Positions 1-9,170 of a stretch of 64,000 bases of DNA are shown in pieces. The stretch covers positions 9,035-73,034 of the forward strand of contig JAEZXX010000073.1 in assembly GCA_023419535.1 (NCBI GenBank). The letters are read 5' to 3'. Numbering within the stretch: position 1 is the first letter of the stretch; every line of letters begins with the position of its first letter. The notes beneath the pieces were generated by a model. The model was not told the origin of the DNA, ran no database searches, and saw only the letters and a list, made by a program, of their open reading frames with translations. A program made the translations under genes and the position numbers. This DNA is from Pseudomonadota bacterium (GTDB taxonomy: Bacteria; Pseudomonadota; Alphaproteobacteria; Rhizobiales; Rhizobiaceae).

Positions 1-314
1 TGCTGTCGCTGGGCCGTTCCCGCCTCGCGAAGCCGTTGCCCCAGAGCCTCGGCAAGCCGCGTGACGCTCGACGACAGCTCATCGCGCAGGGCCCGCTGGC
101 TGTTGCCAGCCTCCTCCCGGGCCATCCGCAGCTCCTCGCGCTGCATGCGCTCGGCTCGGCCGATCGCATCGTCGAGCGCGTCGAGCTGACCAAGAAGGGC
201 CCGGTCGGGCGTGTCGGCCGCAGACAGCCGTTGCAGGATGGCGAGGGAGAGGACCGCAGACAGCGCCGCCAGGACGACGGCCACGAGCACCAGCGTGAGA
301 AGCGGATCGGACAA
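1..314 (-). CDS. rmuC: RmuC-type DNA recombination protein, N-terminal part (cut by window edge)
   Basis: Only the N-terminus is in the window; the gene runs off the left edge. Reading the minus strand from a TTG at 314 gives one hydrophobic segment (about residues 4-25, rich in L, V, A) followed by a long charged alpha-helical stretch with heptad-like spacing (for example AERMQREELRMAREE). A single N-terminal membrane anchor plus coiled coil is the standard start of RmuC, a protein that limits DNA inversions and carries a PD-(D/E)XK-like core further on. The core is outside the window, so the identification rests on architecture only. No in-frame ATG precedes the membrane segment, which supports a TTG start, but the ribosome site is weak. 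It lies 84 bp downstream of the M3 peptidase gene on the same strand. Confidence 0.5.
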   Translation of the reverse strand, partial: MSDPLLTLVLVAVVLAALSAVLSLAILQRLSAADTPDRALLGQLDALDDAIGRAERMQREELRMAREEAGNSQRALRDELSSSVTRLAEALGQRLREAGTAQRQ

Positions 315-398
315 GGCGTTCGGTCCCGATGGAATCGCGGGGCCGAACGTAAACGAAACGGGAACAAAAAGCCATCCCCCCAACCGCGTTCGATTGCG

Positions 399-2447
399 TC
401 AGGCGGTCAGGCCCCGTTTGCGCATGAGGGCGTCCGGTGCCGGCATCCGGCCGCGGAACGCGGTGTAGAGTTCAGCCGGGTCGCGCGAGTTGCCGGCCGA
501 GTAGATGAACCGCCCGAGCCGCTCCGCGGTGTCGGCGTGGAACGGGTCGCCCTGTTCCTCGAATGCTTCGAAGGCGTCGGCATCGAGCACTTCGGACCAC
601 ATGTAGGAGTAATAGCCCGCCGAATAGCCGTCGCCGGAGAAGACGTGGGCGAAGTGAGGCGAGCGGTGGCGCATCACGATCTCGCGCGGCATGCCGATCT
701 CGGCCAAAATCTCCGCCTCGCGCGCCATCGGGTCGGCCGGGGCCTCGCCGCTCTCGTGCAGGCCGAGGTCGACGAGGGCGGAGGAGGTGTACTCGACCGT
801 GTCGAAGCCCGTGTCGAAAGTGCGCGCCGCCTCCAGCCGCGCCGCGAGCTCCTCGGGCAGCGGCTCGCCCGTCGTCACGTGCCGGGCGTGCCGGGCCAGC
901 ACCTGCCGCGTGCCGAGCCAGTGCTCGTAGAGCTGCGAGGGCAGTTCCACGAAGTCGCGCGCCACGGCCGTTCCCGACAGCGAGGGCCATGTCACGTCCG
1001 ACATGAGCCCGTGCAGCGCATGGCCGAACTCGTGGAAGAGCGTGCGGGCATCGTCCATCGAGAGCAGGGCGGGCGAGCCCTTCGCCGGCTTGGCGAAGTT
1101 GCACACGTTGTAGATGATCGGGGTCTGCCCCCGCCCGAGCTTGTGCTGGGAGCGCAGCGCGCTCATCCAGGCGCCGGAGCGTTTGGAGGACCGGGCGAAA
1201 TAGTCGCCGATGAAGAGGCCCTTCTGCGTGCCGTCGGGGGCGAGGACACGCCAGACGCGGGCGTCCGGATGCCAGGCGCGCGCCTCGGGCAACGGCTCGA
1301 AGGAGAGGCCGAACAGGCGGTTCGCGACGTCGAAGGACGCCTCGACCATGGCGTCGAGCGCGAAGTAGGATTTGACCGCGCCCTCGTCGACGTCGAACTC
1401 CGCGCGGCGCCGCTTCTCGGCGTAATAGCGCCAGTCGTGCGGCTCGATCGGACCGTTCTCGCCCTCGTCCTGCGCCAGCGCCTGAAGCTTGACGGCGTCG
1501 GCGCGCGCGCGCTCAACCGCCCTTTCCCAGACCGTGGACAGCAGGGCGCGGACGGCGTCCGGCGTCTTGGCCATCGTGTCGTCGAGCTTGTAGGCGGCGA
1601 AGGAGGGGAAGCCCAGGAGCTTCGCCTTCTGCGCACGCAGCGCCAGCGTTTCCTCGATGATCGCGCGGTTGTCGGTCGCTCCCACGCTCTCCCCACGCCG
1701 GGTCCAGGCGGCGAAGGCTTGTTCGCGAAGGGCGCGGTTGGGGCAATAGGTGAGGAACGGCACGACGACGGAGCGAGAGAGCGTCACCACGTGTCCCGTC
1801 GCGCCGCGCTCCTCCGCCGCCTGTGCCATGGATGCGAGCAGGAAGTCGGGAAGCCCGGCGAGGTCGGCGGCCTCGACCGGCAAGGCGAAGCTCTTCTCGT
1901 CCGCGAGGACGTTCTGCGAGAAGGCGGTGCCGAGCTCGGACAGGCGGGCGTTGATGTCGGTCAGCCGCTCCCGGTCCGCCCCCTGCAGCCTGGCGCCGCG
2001 CCGCACGAAGCCGGCATGCGTGCGCTCCAGAAGGCGGGCCTCCTCGGCTCCGAGGCCGAGCGTGTCCTTGCTGGCGAACAGCGCGTCGATGCGGGCGAAG
2101 AGCTGCGGGTCGAGCGAGATGGCCGAGCCGTGGCGCGAGAGCTTGGGCGACACCTCCCGCTCCAAGGCCTGAAGCTCGTCGTTCGTGTGGGCCCCGGCGA
2201 GAGCGAAGAAGACGCTCGCCACGCGCTCCAGATCCGCGCCGGCCCGCTCCAGCGCGCCGATCGTATTGGCGAAGCTCGGCGCCTCCTCACTGTCGGCGAT
2301 AGTCCTGATCTCGGCCCGATGGACGTTCATCGCCGCGTCGAAGCCGGAGCGGAAGTCTTGCGCGTTCAGCGCATAGAAGTCCGGAAGTCCGGACGGGCCC
2401 TGGAACGCGAACCGGACCAGTTCAGCTGCACGAGCTTGTGAGGTCAA
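399..2447 (-). CDS. M3 family zinc metallopeptidase (Dcp/oligopeptidase A type)
   Basis: Predicted cytoplasmic zinc peptidase that cleaves short peptides, as in the Dcp (dipeptidyl carboxypeptidase) and PrlC (oligopeptidase A) families. The 682-residue length is right for M3A enzymes. The zinc motif HEFGH lies near residue 471 in the context TLFHEFGHALHGL, and the downstream segment with GYSAGYYSYMWSEVLDADAF is the conserved C-terminal M3 region carrying substrate-binding His/Tyr residues. The start is a TTG with GGGAG about 8 bases upstream. No signal peptide is visible, so cytoplasmic action is expected. Dcp and PrlC cannot be separated here from motifs alone. It is followed by rmuC on the same strand and faces away from the MarR gene at 2593. 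Confidence 0.93.
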   Translation of the reverse strand: MTSQARAAELVRFAFQGPSGLPDFYALNAQDFRSGFDAAMNVHRAEIRTIADSEEAPSFANTIGALERAGADLERVASVFFALAGAHTNDELQALEREVSPKLSRHGSAISLDPQLFARIDALFASKDTLGLGAEEARLLERTHAGFVRRGARLQGADRERLTDINARLSELGTAFSQNVLADEKSFALPVEAADLAGLPDFLLASMAQAAEERGATGHVVTLSRSVVVPFLTYCPNRALREQAFAAWTRRGESVGATDNRAIIEETLALRAQKAKLLGFPSFAAYKLDDTMAKTPDAVRALLSTVWERAVERARADAVKLQALAQDEGENGPIEPHDWRYYAEKRRRAEFDVDEGAVKSYFALDAMVEASFDVANRLFGLSFEPLPEARAWHPDARVWRVLAPDGTQKGLFIGDYFARSSKRSGAWMSALRSQHKLGRGQTPIIYNVCNFAKPAKGSPALLSMDDARTLFHEFGHALHGLMSDVTWPSLSGTAVARDFVELPSQLYEHWLGTRQVLARHARHVTTGEPLPEELAARLEAARTFDTGFDTVEYTSSALVDLGLHESGEAPADPMAREAEILAEIGMPREIVMRHRSPHFAHVFSGDGYSAGYYSYMWSEVLDADAFEAFEEQGDPFHADTAERLGRFIYSAGNSRDPAELYTAFRGRMPAPDALMRKRGLTA

Positions 2448-2592
2448 AGGGCTACTCCCGTTTGCAAGCGCTTGTATTGGCGGCTAGATAAGGTCCGAAG
2501 GCCCGGCATTGAATGCGTTCCTTTCGGGAATTCTGGCCACGGTGCCGCGTCCGGCGCGGTCTCACGGTGTCGATTTAGCTCAGGAGTCCCTT

Positions 2593-3120
2593 TTGTCCCA
2601 TCTGACCTCCGGAAATGCGCTCGGATTTCTCCTGACCGACACGGCGCGTCTCTTTCGTCAGTTCTTCGAGCGCAGCGTGACCGAAAACGGTCTCGGCCTG
2701 ACGCCCGGCGAAGTGCGGGCGCTCGGACATGCCATGCGCTTCGACGGGTCGCGGCAGGCGGTCCTCGCCGACCGGATGGGCGTGGAGCCGATGACGCTGT
2801 CGGCCTATCTCGACCGGCTCGAGGCCCGCGGCCTGATCGAGCGCACCGTCGACCCGTCCGACCGGCGCGCCAAGATCGTGCGCCCGACGACGGCGGCCAC
2901 GGAGATCATGCGCCAGCTCGATCCCCTGTTCGAGACGGTCTACATCCAGGCGACCAAGGGGCTCACGGAAAGCCAGGCCGACGCCATGACCGAGGCGCTC
3001 GCCATCGTACGCGCAAATCTGACGAACGATTCCGTGCTTCTGGCCAAGCTCGATCTTCTGTCGGAGCACGCCGGCGCGGCCGCGAGCGGCGGCGGACCCG
3101 ACGCCCGGGCTCAGGCCTGA
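2593..3120 (+). CDS. MarR family transcriptional regulator
   Basis: A 175-aa winged-helix DNA-binding regulator. The core has the MarR order: an N-terminal dimerisation helix, a helix-turn-helix around GSRQAVLADRMGVEPMTLSAY, and the wing with the family signature DRLEARGLIERTVDPSDRRAK. The frame is open back to an ATG at 2509, but the TTG at 2593 is preceded by AGGAG at 2582-2586 (6-base spacing) and gives the usual family length, so I chose it. The gene sits 101 bp upstream of a Bcr/CflA efflux gene on the same strand, the common arrangement for a repressor controlling its neighbouring pump; the ligand is unknown. That regulatory link is inference. Confidence 0.9.
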   Translation: MSHLTSGNALGFLLTDTARLFRQFFERSVTENGLGLTPGEVRALGHAMRFDGSRQAVLADRMGVEPMTLSAYLDRLEARGLIERTVDPSDRRAKIVRPTTAATEIMRQLDPLFETVYIQATKGLTESQADAMTEALAIVRANLTNDSVLLAKLDLLSEHAGAAASGGGPDARAQA

Positions 3121-3221
3121 CGACCGGCGCGTCTTCCGTTCGCGGCGCTTCGTTCCTATACTAAGGCGAGCTTCGTAAATTCAGGCGCGGCCCGCGCCGC
3201 GTCCGCAAAGAACCCCGACCC

Positions 3222-4457
3222 ATGCCCCTTGCGATGTCCGAGCGGCGGACGAGCCTTCTCGGCGCGCTCCTCGTCGCGATCGCACCCGTTTCCATGGCGC
3301 TCTACACGCCGGCCCTGCCGACGCTCGTGGAGGTCTTCGACACGATGCCGGCGATCGTCAACCTGACGCTTCTCGTCTACTTCGCCGGCTTCGCGCTGAC
3401 GCAACTCGTCTGCGGGCCGCTGTCCGACGCCTACGGGCGCAAACCCGTAACGCTCGCCTTTCTCGGCCTCTACGTCCTCGGATCGATCGTCGCCGTGCTC
3501 GCGCCGACCATCGAGTGGCTGATCGCGGCGCGCATCGTGCAGGGGATCGGCGCCTCGGTCGGGGTGGCGACCTCCCGCGCCATCGTGCGCGACCAGTATG
3601 TCGGCGAGACATCCTCGCGCATCATGAACGCCATCGGCATCATGCTCGCCATCGCGCCCGCCATGGCGCCGACGATCGGCGGGCTGACGCTCGCGGTCGC
3701 GGACTGGCACGCGATCTTCGTGGTGATGCTGTTCGCCGGGCTCGCGCTTCTCGGCATCGTGATGGTGTTCATGCGCGAGACGACGATCGGCAACCCGGCG
3801 CTGGCTCATCCGGCGAGCCTCGTGCGCTCCTATCGGCAACTGGCGGGGAGCCTCACCTTCGTCACCAGCGTCCTCACCGTCGCCGGCTCGGTCGGCGCGC
3901 TCTACACGCTGGCGACGGTCCTGCCCTACCTTCTGATCGACCGTGCCGGGCTGACGCCGGCGCAGTTCGGCCTCGGCATGCTCGCCCAGTCGGGTTCCTT
4001 CCTTCTCGGCTCGCTCGTCATGCGGGCCCTCATGCGCCGCTTCTCGGCTCATGCGCTCGTGCCCGTCGGTCTCGGCTGCATCGCGCTCGGCTCGAGCCTG
4101 ATGGCGCTCTCCATCGCCCTCCTGCCGATCGGCTACCTCTCCATCATGGGACCGGTGGCCTTCTACGCCTTCGGCATCGCCTTCGTGATGCCGGCCATGA
4201 CCACTGCCTCGCTCGCGCCCTTTCCCGCGATCGCGGGTGCCGCGGCGGCCGCCATGGGGTTCGTCCAGATCGGCTCCGGCCTCGTGGGCGGGCTGGTGGC
4301 GACGGCGATCGGCGATCCGGTGCTGGGCACGCAGATCGTCATCCCGGCGCTGGGCACGACGGCGATCGTCTCCTACGTGATCTTCCGTCGCCGGACCCGC
4401 TCGGCGCTCGCCCGGGCGCGCACGGCCGAGGCGCTGCCCCTGCAGGGCGCCGAGTGA
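3222..4457 (+). CDS. Bcr/CflA-type multidrug efflux MFS transporter
   Basis: An inner-membrane drug:H+ antiporter of 411 residues with about 12 hydrophobic segments. The MFS motif A is seen as GPLSDAYGRKPV after the second helix, and the DHA1/Bcr-type features RIVQGIGAS and SRAIVRD follow in helices 4-5. The N-terminus has YTPALPTL, typical of the Bcr/CflA group. The annotated ATG at 3222 has a second ATG four codons later (3234); either could be used. Substrates cannot be predicted from sequence. The MarR-type gene just upstream on the same strand is its likely regulator. It ends 6 bp before the convergent flavin-dependent oxidoreductase gene. Confidence 0.9.
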   Translation: MPLAMSERRTSLLGALLVAIAPVSMALYTPALPTLVEVFDTMPAIVNLTLLVYFAGFALTQLVCGPLSDAYGRKPVTLAFLGLYVLGSIVAVLAPTIEWLIAARIVQGIGASVGVATSRAIVRDQYVGETSSRIMNAIGIMLAIAPAMAPTIGGLTLAVADWHAIFVVMLFAGLALLGIVMVFMRETTIGNPALAHPASLVRSYRQLAGSLTFVTSVLTVAGSVGALYTLATVLPYLLIDRAGLTPAQFGLGMLAQSGSFLLGSLVMRALMRRFSAHALVPVGLGCIALGSSLMALSIALLPIGYLSIMGPVAFYAFGIAFVMPAMTTASLAPFPAIAGAAAAAMGFVQIGSGLVGGLVATAIGDPVLGTQIVIPALGTTAIVSYVIFRRRTRSALARARTAEALPLQGAE

Positions 4458-4463
4458 GAAACG

Positions 4464-5477
4464 CTACTCCGCCGCGTGCGCCTGGCGTTCGCCGAGCGCA
4501 CGCATCGCCTCGGCCGCGATGGCGAAGGAGCGCTTGCGGGCCCCGTGATCGTGGATCATGCCGGTCAGGATGATCTCGTCCGGACGATGGGTCTCGATCA
4601 GACCGGCCAGCTCGCGCCGAACCGTCTGGGGCGATCCGACGGCGGAGATGCGCATCGCCTCCTCCACCATGGCCATGCCGCCGGCTCCGATCTCCGCCTC
4701 GATGTCGTCGACGGGCGGCGGCAGAAGTCCCGGCCGCCCCGAGCGCAGCCGGGCAAAGGACTGCTGCATCGAGGTGCGCAGATGGTGCGCTTCCGAATCC
4801 GTCTCCGCTGCGAAGACGTTGGCCGCCAGCATGAAATAGGGCTGCTCCAGCGTCGCGGAGGGCCGGAAGGTCTCGCGATAGACCGAAGCGGCCTGTTCGA
4901 GCGCGGCCGGCGCGAAGTGCGAGGCGAAGGCGTAGGGGAGCCCCAGATGGGCGGCCAGCTGCGCGCCGTAGAGCGAGGAGCCGAGGATCCAGACCGGCAC
5001 GTGCGTGCCGCCGCCCGGCACCGCCTGCACGCGCTGGTTCGGCTCGACGTCCTCGAAATAGGCCATCAGTTCGTAGACGTCCTGCGGGAAGTTATCGGAG
5101 TTCTCCAGGCTCCGACGCAGCGCCCGCGCCGTCATCATGTCGGTGCCCGGCGCACGGCCGACGCCAAGGTCGATGCGGCCGGGAAAGAGCGTCGCGAGCG
5201 TCCCGAACTGCTCGGCGATGACGAGCGGCGCATGGTTCGGCAGCATGATGCCGCCCGCGCCGACGCGGATGGCGGAGGTGCCTGCCGCGACGTGGCCGAT
5301 CACGACGGAGGTCGCGGCGCTGGCGATGCCCGGCATGTTGTGGTGCTCGGCGAGCCAGTAGCGGTGGTAGCTGAGCGATTCGGCATGGCGCGCGAGATCG
5401 AGCGTGTTGGCCAGCGCATCGGCGGGCGTCGAGCCTTCGGGAACGGGCGTCAGGTCGAGGAGGGAATAGGGGATCAT
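4464..5477 (-). CDS. LLM class flavin-dependent oxidoreductase (luciferase-like monooxygenase)
   Basis: A 337-residue member of the bacterial luciferase-like family, cytoplasmic, expected to use reduced flavin (FMNH2 or F420) to oxidise an unknown substrate. The N-terminus SLLDLTPVPEG, the YWLAEHHNMPGIASAA segment and GRIDLGVGRAPGTD are hallmarks of the YhbW-like subgroup. The reading frame extends 16 codons further to 5525, but homologous proteins begin at the MIPYSLLDL methionine, which has GGAG about 8 bases upstream, so I set the start at 5477. It is a single gene convergent with the MFS gene and divergent from putP; no partner oxidoreductase is nearby, so no pathway can be assigned. Confidence 0.9.
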   Translation of the reverse strand: MIPYSLLDLTPVPEGSTPADALANTLDLARHAESLSYHRYWLAEHHNMPGIASAATSVVIGHVAAGTSAIRVGAGGIMLPNHAPLVIAEQFGTLATLFPGRIDLGVGRAPGTDMMTARALRRSLENSDNFPQDVYELMAYFEDVEPNQRVQAVPGGGTHVPVWILGSSLYGAQLAAHLGLPYAFASHFAPAALEQAASVYRETFRPSATLEQPYFMLAANVFAAETDSEAHHLRTSMQQSFARLRSGRPGLLPPPVDDIEAEIGAGGMAMVEEAMRISAVGSPQTVRRELAGLIETHRPDEIILTGMIHDHGARKRSFAIAAEAMRALGERQAHAAE

Positions 5478-5683
5478 CGCGGGCGGCTCCGGCTGTTCCT
5501 CCCGCAGATGGTAAGGCGGGCGCACGATGTCGAGGGACGCGGCGCGGGTCCGCGACCCGACCGCTCGCCGGGCGAATTCGTGGCCGAAGGTTGGCGCGGC
5601 CTGTCTTTCCGTCTACGGCTCCCCCTTTTGCGCGGCGCATCGCGAGCATGTCCGCCCGCCCGCGTCCGGTTTCGAAGGTTCAC

Positions 5684-7180
5684 ATGGATATCGGCATCTG
5701 GATCAGCCTCGCGCTGTACTTCGCGTTGACGCTCGGCATCGGCTTCTATGCCTGGCGGACCGCGGCGGCGACCTCGGAACACTATGTGCTCGGCGGCCGT
5801 AGCCTGTCGCCCGGCGTCGCGGCCCTGTCGGCTGGCGCCTCCGACATGAGCGGCTGGCTCCTCCTCGGCCTTCCGGGCGCGCTCTACGTCTCGGGCCTCG
5901 TGGAGGCCTGGATCGGCATCGGCCTGTTCCTCGGCGCGCTCGCCAACTGGATCGTCGTCGCGCCGCGCCTTCGCGAACAGACCGAGCGCTACGACGACGC
6001 GCTGACCGTCCCGGCCTTCCTGGCCAACCGCTTCCCGAGCCGGGCGCGGGCACTCCGCGTGATCTCGGCGCTGATCATCGTCGTCTTCTTCGCCGTCTAC
6101 ACCGCGTCCGGCCTCGTCGCCGGCGGGCGCCTGTTCGAGACCGCCTTCGCCGAGCTCGTCGACATTCCGGGCATCAGCGACTACGCGCTGGGCATCTGGC
6201 TGACGCTCGGCGTCGTCCTGATCTATTCGGTGGTCGGCGGCTTCATGGCCGTCAGCCTGACCGACGTCCTGCAGGGCGGCATCATGATGCTCGCCCTCGT
6301 GCTCATCCCGATCGTCGTCTTTCTCGATCCGGCCGTCGGCGGCGCCACCGGCATCGCCGAGACGGTCGCGGCGATCGACCCGGCCTTCCTGTCGCTGACG
6401 AGCGGCATCACCGTCCTCGGCTTCCTTTCTGCCGTTGCCTGGGGTCTCGGCTATTTCGGCCAGCCGCACATCATCGTGCGATTCATGGCCATGCGCTCGG
6501 CGGCCGACGCGCCGAAGGCGGCCGCGATCGGCCTGTCCTGGATGGCGGTCTCGCTGATCGGCGCCATCGCGGTCGGCATCCTCGGGCGCGTCTATGCCGA
6601 GCGCACCGGCCTCGACGTGGCGGATCCGGAGACGATCTTCATCCTCTTCGCCAACGTCCTGTTCCATCCGCTGATCACCGGCTTCCTCCTCGCCGCGCTG
6701 CTGGCCGCGATCATGTCGACGATCTCCTCGCAGCTCATCGTCGCCGCCTCGTCGCTGACGGAGGATTTCTACCACCTGTTCCTGCGCCGCGAGGCGACGG
6801 ATTCCGAACTCGTGCTCGTCGGCCGCCTCTCGGTCGTTCTCGTCGCGGTCACGGCCGCGATCATCGCGCGTGATCCGGATTCGCAGGTGCTCGGCCTCGT
6901 CGCCAATGCCTGGGCCGGTTTCGGCGCCGCCTTCGGACCGTTGATCCTGCTCGCGCTCACCTGGCCGCGCATGACCGGTGCCGGCGCCATCGCCGGACTC
7001 ATCACGGGCGCCGCCGTGGTGATGGGCTGGATCGCGCTCGGCTGGAACGCCTCGTTCCTCGGCGGCGAGGGCATCTACGAGATGATTCCAGGCTTCGCCG
7101 CGGCCTTCGTCGCCATCGTGATCGTCAGCCGCGCGACGAAGGATGCCGGCGAGTTCCGGGCGCTCTCAGCCCGGGTCTGA
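5684..7180 (+). CDS. putP: Sodium/proline symporter
   Basis: Sodium-coupled proline uptake protein of the SSS family, inner membrane, about 13 hydrophobic helices. Family marks include LGGRSLSPGVAALSAGASDMSGWLL in helices 1-2 (the PutP signature around the sodium-binding Asp/Ser) and the SGFLLAALLAAIMSTISSQL-like helix 9 region, seen here as LLAALLAAIMSTISSQ. The 498-aa product begins at the ATG at 5684, with GAAGG 7-8 bases upstream; the frame is open to 5591, but the extra 31 residues are Arg/Pro-rich and atypical. A perfect 8-bp stem-loop follows directly (7186-7204). Proline taken up by PutP normally feeds PutA, which is not in this window. Confidence 0.9.
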   Translation: MDIGIWISLALYFALTLGIGFYAWRTAAATSEHYVLGGRSLSPGVAALSAGASDMSGWLLLGLPGALYVSGLVEAWIGIGLFLGALANWIVVAPRLREQTERYDDALTVPAFLANRFPSRARALRVISALIIVVFFAVYTASGLVAGGRLFETAFAELVDIPGISDYALGIWLTLGVVLIYSVVGGFMAVSLTDVLQGGIMMLALVLIPIVVFLDPAVGGATGIAETVAAIDPAFLSLTSGITVLGFLSAVAWGLGYFGQPHIIVRFMAMRSAADAPKAAAIGLSWMAVSLIGAIAVGILGRVYAERTGLDVADPETIFILFANVLFHPLITGFLLAALLAAIMSTISSQLIVAASSLTEDFYHLFLRREATDSELVLVGRLSVVLVAVTAAIIARDPDSQVLGLVANAWAGFGAAFGPLILLALTWPRMTGAGAIAGLITGAAVVMGWIALGWNASFLGGEGIYEMIPGFAAAFVAIVIVSRATKDAGEFRALSARV

Positions 7181-7185
7181 GGCGG

Positions 7186-7204
7186 GAGGCGGCGACGCCG
7201 CCTC
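7186..7204 (+). terminator. Stem-loop after putP, terminator-like
   Basis: A perfect 8-bp inverted repeat (GAGGCGGC at 7186-7193 and GCCGCCTC at 7197-7204) with a 3-base loop starts 5 bp after the putP stop codon. The following bases are pyrimidine-rich (TCGTCTTCCTC) but lack a clean U tract, so termination is likely but not certain. Confidence 0.5.
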
Positions 7205-7225
7205 TCGTCTTCCTCAACAATATGG

Positions 7226-7282
7226 GAGGCTAACGATCTGGAACGTTTGGGGAGGACAGGCCGCCCATTGCCGGTTAGCCTC
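7226..7282. promoter_or_regulatory. Inverted repeat upstream of the lactate permease gene, possible operator
   Basis: Two perfect 9-bp arms, GAGGCTAAC (7226-7234) and GTTAGCCTC (7274-7282), are separated by 39 bp and end 32 bp before the permease start. A direct repeat of the form GTTTGGGGAGGACA / GTTTGGGAGGACAT also occurs here (about 7245-7258 and 7297-7310), the second copy supplying the ribosome-binding site. Lactate permease genes are often controlled by GntR-type repressors bound to paired sites; assigning this role here is inference. Confidence 0.35.
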
Positions 7283-7314
7283 GCCCGGAACGCCGTGTTT
7301 GGGAGGACATCCGC

Positions 7315-9090
7315 GTGAATCAATTCCTGCTCTTCGCCCTCGCGCTGACGCCGATCGGCATCGTCTTCGTGCTGCTCGTCGCGATGCGGCGTTCGGCCAA
7401 GCTCGCCATGCTGGTCGCCTATGTCGCGACCGTCGTCCTGGCGATGGCGGTCTGGGGGCAGGGGTTCGGCACCGTCGCGGGCGCGACCGTAAACGGGCTG
7501 GTGACCGCGCTCACGCTCCTCTTCATCATCTTCGGGGCGATCCTCTTGTTGCAGACGGTGCAGGAGAGCGGCGCGATCCGCGCGATCCGCGACGGCTTCA
7601 CCGATCTCTCGCCCGACCGGCGCATCCAGGCGATCATCATCGCCTGGATGTTCGGGGCCCTGATCGAAGGCGCGTCGGGCTTCGGAACGCCGGCCGCGGT
7701 CGCTGCGCCGCTTCTGGTGGCGATCGGCTTTCCGGCGATGGCCGCGGTCCTCGTCACGCTGATCATCCAGTCCGTTCCCGTCTCCTTCGGCGCGGTCGGA
7801 ACGCCCATGCTCGTCGGCGTCGGCACCGGGCTCGGGGGCAGTTCCGCCGTGGAGGCCTCGGTCGCTCCGCTGACCGTCACCGAGTACATCGTCCAGACGG
7901 CCGCCAACGTCGCGCTCATCCACGCCATCGTCGGCTTCGTGATTCCGTTGATGATGGTCGGCATGCTGACGCGCTTCTTCGGGGAGAGCCGATCCTTCCG
8001 CGAAGGATTCGCGGTCTGGCCCTTCGCGCTCTTCGCCGGCTTCGCCTTTACCGTGCCCTACACGCTCGTTGCCTTCCTGCTCGGGCCCGAGTTTCCTTCG
8101 CTTCTCGGCGGTCTGATCGGGCTTCTCATCGTCGTCACGGCGGCGCGCGCCGGCTTCCTCCTCCCGCGGGACCGCTTCGATTTCCCCAAGCGTGCGCGGT
8201 GGAACGAGCACTGGTTCGGCTCCCTCGGCGCCTCGGATCTCGACGCGGGCGAGACGACGGGCGCGCGCATTTCGCTCCTGCGCGCCTGGTCGCCCTATCT
8301 CGTGGTCGCCGCGCTCCTCGTCCTGACGCGCGTCGTCACGCCGCTGCAGGACGCCCTGCGTTCCGACGCCGTCACCCTGGCGCTCACCGACCTCTTCGGC
8401 TCGGGCATCGACGCCTCGGCGCAGCTTCTCTACTCGCCGGGCTCCATCCTCATCCTCTCCTCGCTCGTCGCCTTCCTCGTCTACCGCATGAGCGGGGCGG
8501 CCTATGCGCGGGCCTGGAGCGGCTCGGCGAAGACGATGGTGGCGGCGGCCCCCGCGCTCCTCATCGCGGTGCCGATGGTCCAGGTGTTCCTCAACACCGA
8601 CGGCGGCCCGCTCGACTCCATGCCGCTCGTCCTCGCCGAGAGCGTGTCGAACGTCGCCGGCGGGTCCTGGCCGCTGTTTGCGCCGCTGATCGGCTCGCTC
8701 GGGGCCTTCATCGCGGGGTCGAACACGGTCTCGAACATGATGTTCGCGCTGTTCCAGTTCTCCGCCGCCGAGCAGATCGGGCTGGCGGGCGTCGGAACCA
8801 TGCTGGTCGTCGCGCTGCAGGCCGTCGGCGGGGCCGCCGGCAACATGATCTGCGTCCACAACGTCGTCGCCGCCTCGGCCGTCGTCGGGCTCACCGACCG
8901 GGAGGGCGACGTGATCCGCATGACGCTGATCCCGATGGCCTATTACGTGGTCCAGGCCGGCCTCGTCGGCATGGGCTTCATCTACGGCGGAATCTGGTGG
9001 GCTCTGGCACTGGTCTGGCTGGCGGGCGTCGTGACGGCGATGACCATGAACCGGGGACGCGAGCGAACGGTGATGGCCGCCGCCGAGTAG
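7315..9090 (+). CDS. lldP: L-lactate permease
   Basis: Inner-membrane H+-coupled carrier of the LctP family, importing L-lactate (and often D-lactate or glycolate). The 591-aa length and about 13 helices match the family. Diagnostic stretches are the ASGFGTPAAVAAPLL segment near residues 120-134 and the C-terminal GSNTVSNMMFALFQF and GAAGNMICVHNVVAA segments. Translation starts at a GTG with GGGAGGA 7 bases upstream. No lactate dehydrogenase gene flanks it, so the oxidising enzyme must be elsewhere. A strong shared terminator separates it from argG, and an inverted repeat upstream may be an operator. Glycolate permease (GlcA) is the main alternative label. Confidence 0.9.
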   Translation: MNQFLLFALALTPIGIVFVLLVAMRRSAKLAMLVAYVATVVLAMAVWGQGFGTVAGATVNGLVTALTLLFIIFGAILLLQTVQESGAIRAIRDGFTDLSPDRRIQAIIIAWMFGALIEGASGFGTPAAVAAPLLVAIGFPAMAAVLVTLIIQSVPVSFGAVGTPMLVGVGTGLGGSSAVEASVAPLTVTEYIVQTAANVALIHAIVGFVIPLMMVGMLTRFFGESRSFREGFAVWPFALFAGFAFTVPYTLVAFLLGPEFPSLLGGLIGLLIVVTAARAGFLLPRDRFDFPKRARWNEHWFGSLGASDLDAGETTGARISLLRAWSPYLVVAALLVLTRVVTPLQDALRSDAVTLALTDLFGSGIDASAQLLYSPGSILILSSLVAFLVYRMSGAAYARAWSGSAKTMVAAAPALLIAVPMVQVFLNTDGGPLDSMPLVLAESVSNVAGGSWPLFAPLIGSLGAFIAGSNTVSNMMFALFQFSAAEQIGLAGVGTMLVVALQAVGGAAGNMICVHNVVAASAVVGLTDREGDVIRMTLIPMAYYVVQAGLVGMGFIYGGIWWALALVWLAGVVTAMTMNRGRERTVMAAAE

Positions 9091-9111
9091 ACGACCCGGA
9101 CGCTCTGATAA

Positions 9112-9147
9112 AAAGAGGCCCGGCGGAGCGATCCGCCGGGCCTCTTT
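9112..9147. terminator. Bidirectional rho-independent terminator between lldP and argG
   Basis: A perfect 16-bp inverted repeat: left arm 9112-9127, right arm 9132-9147, loop GCGA. The arms carry AAA/TTT at their ends and a TTCGTTTT stretch follows on the plus strand, so the hairpin can terminate both the lactate permease transcript (plus) and the argG transcript (minus), which converge here. Confidence 0.9.
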
Positions 9148-9170
9148 CGTTTTGAAAGCATCGCCTCGGT

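Noticed and set aside
36..2441. 801-aa open frame on the plus strand
   Set aside because: It is antisense to the M3 peptidase, is rich in Arg/Gly/Glu without domain motifs, and arises from the codon bias of high-GC DNA.
7222..7233. Three-codon ATG-GGA-GGC-TAA frame upstream of lldP
   Set aside because: Too short to call a leader peptide; it coincides with one arm of the inverted repeat and likely occurs by chance.
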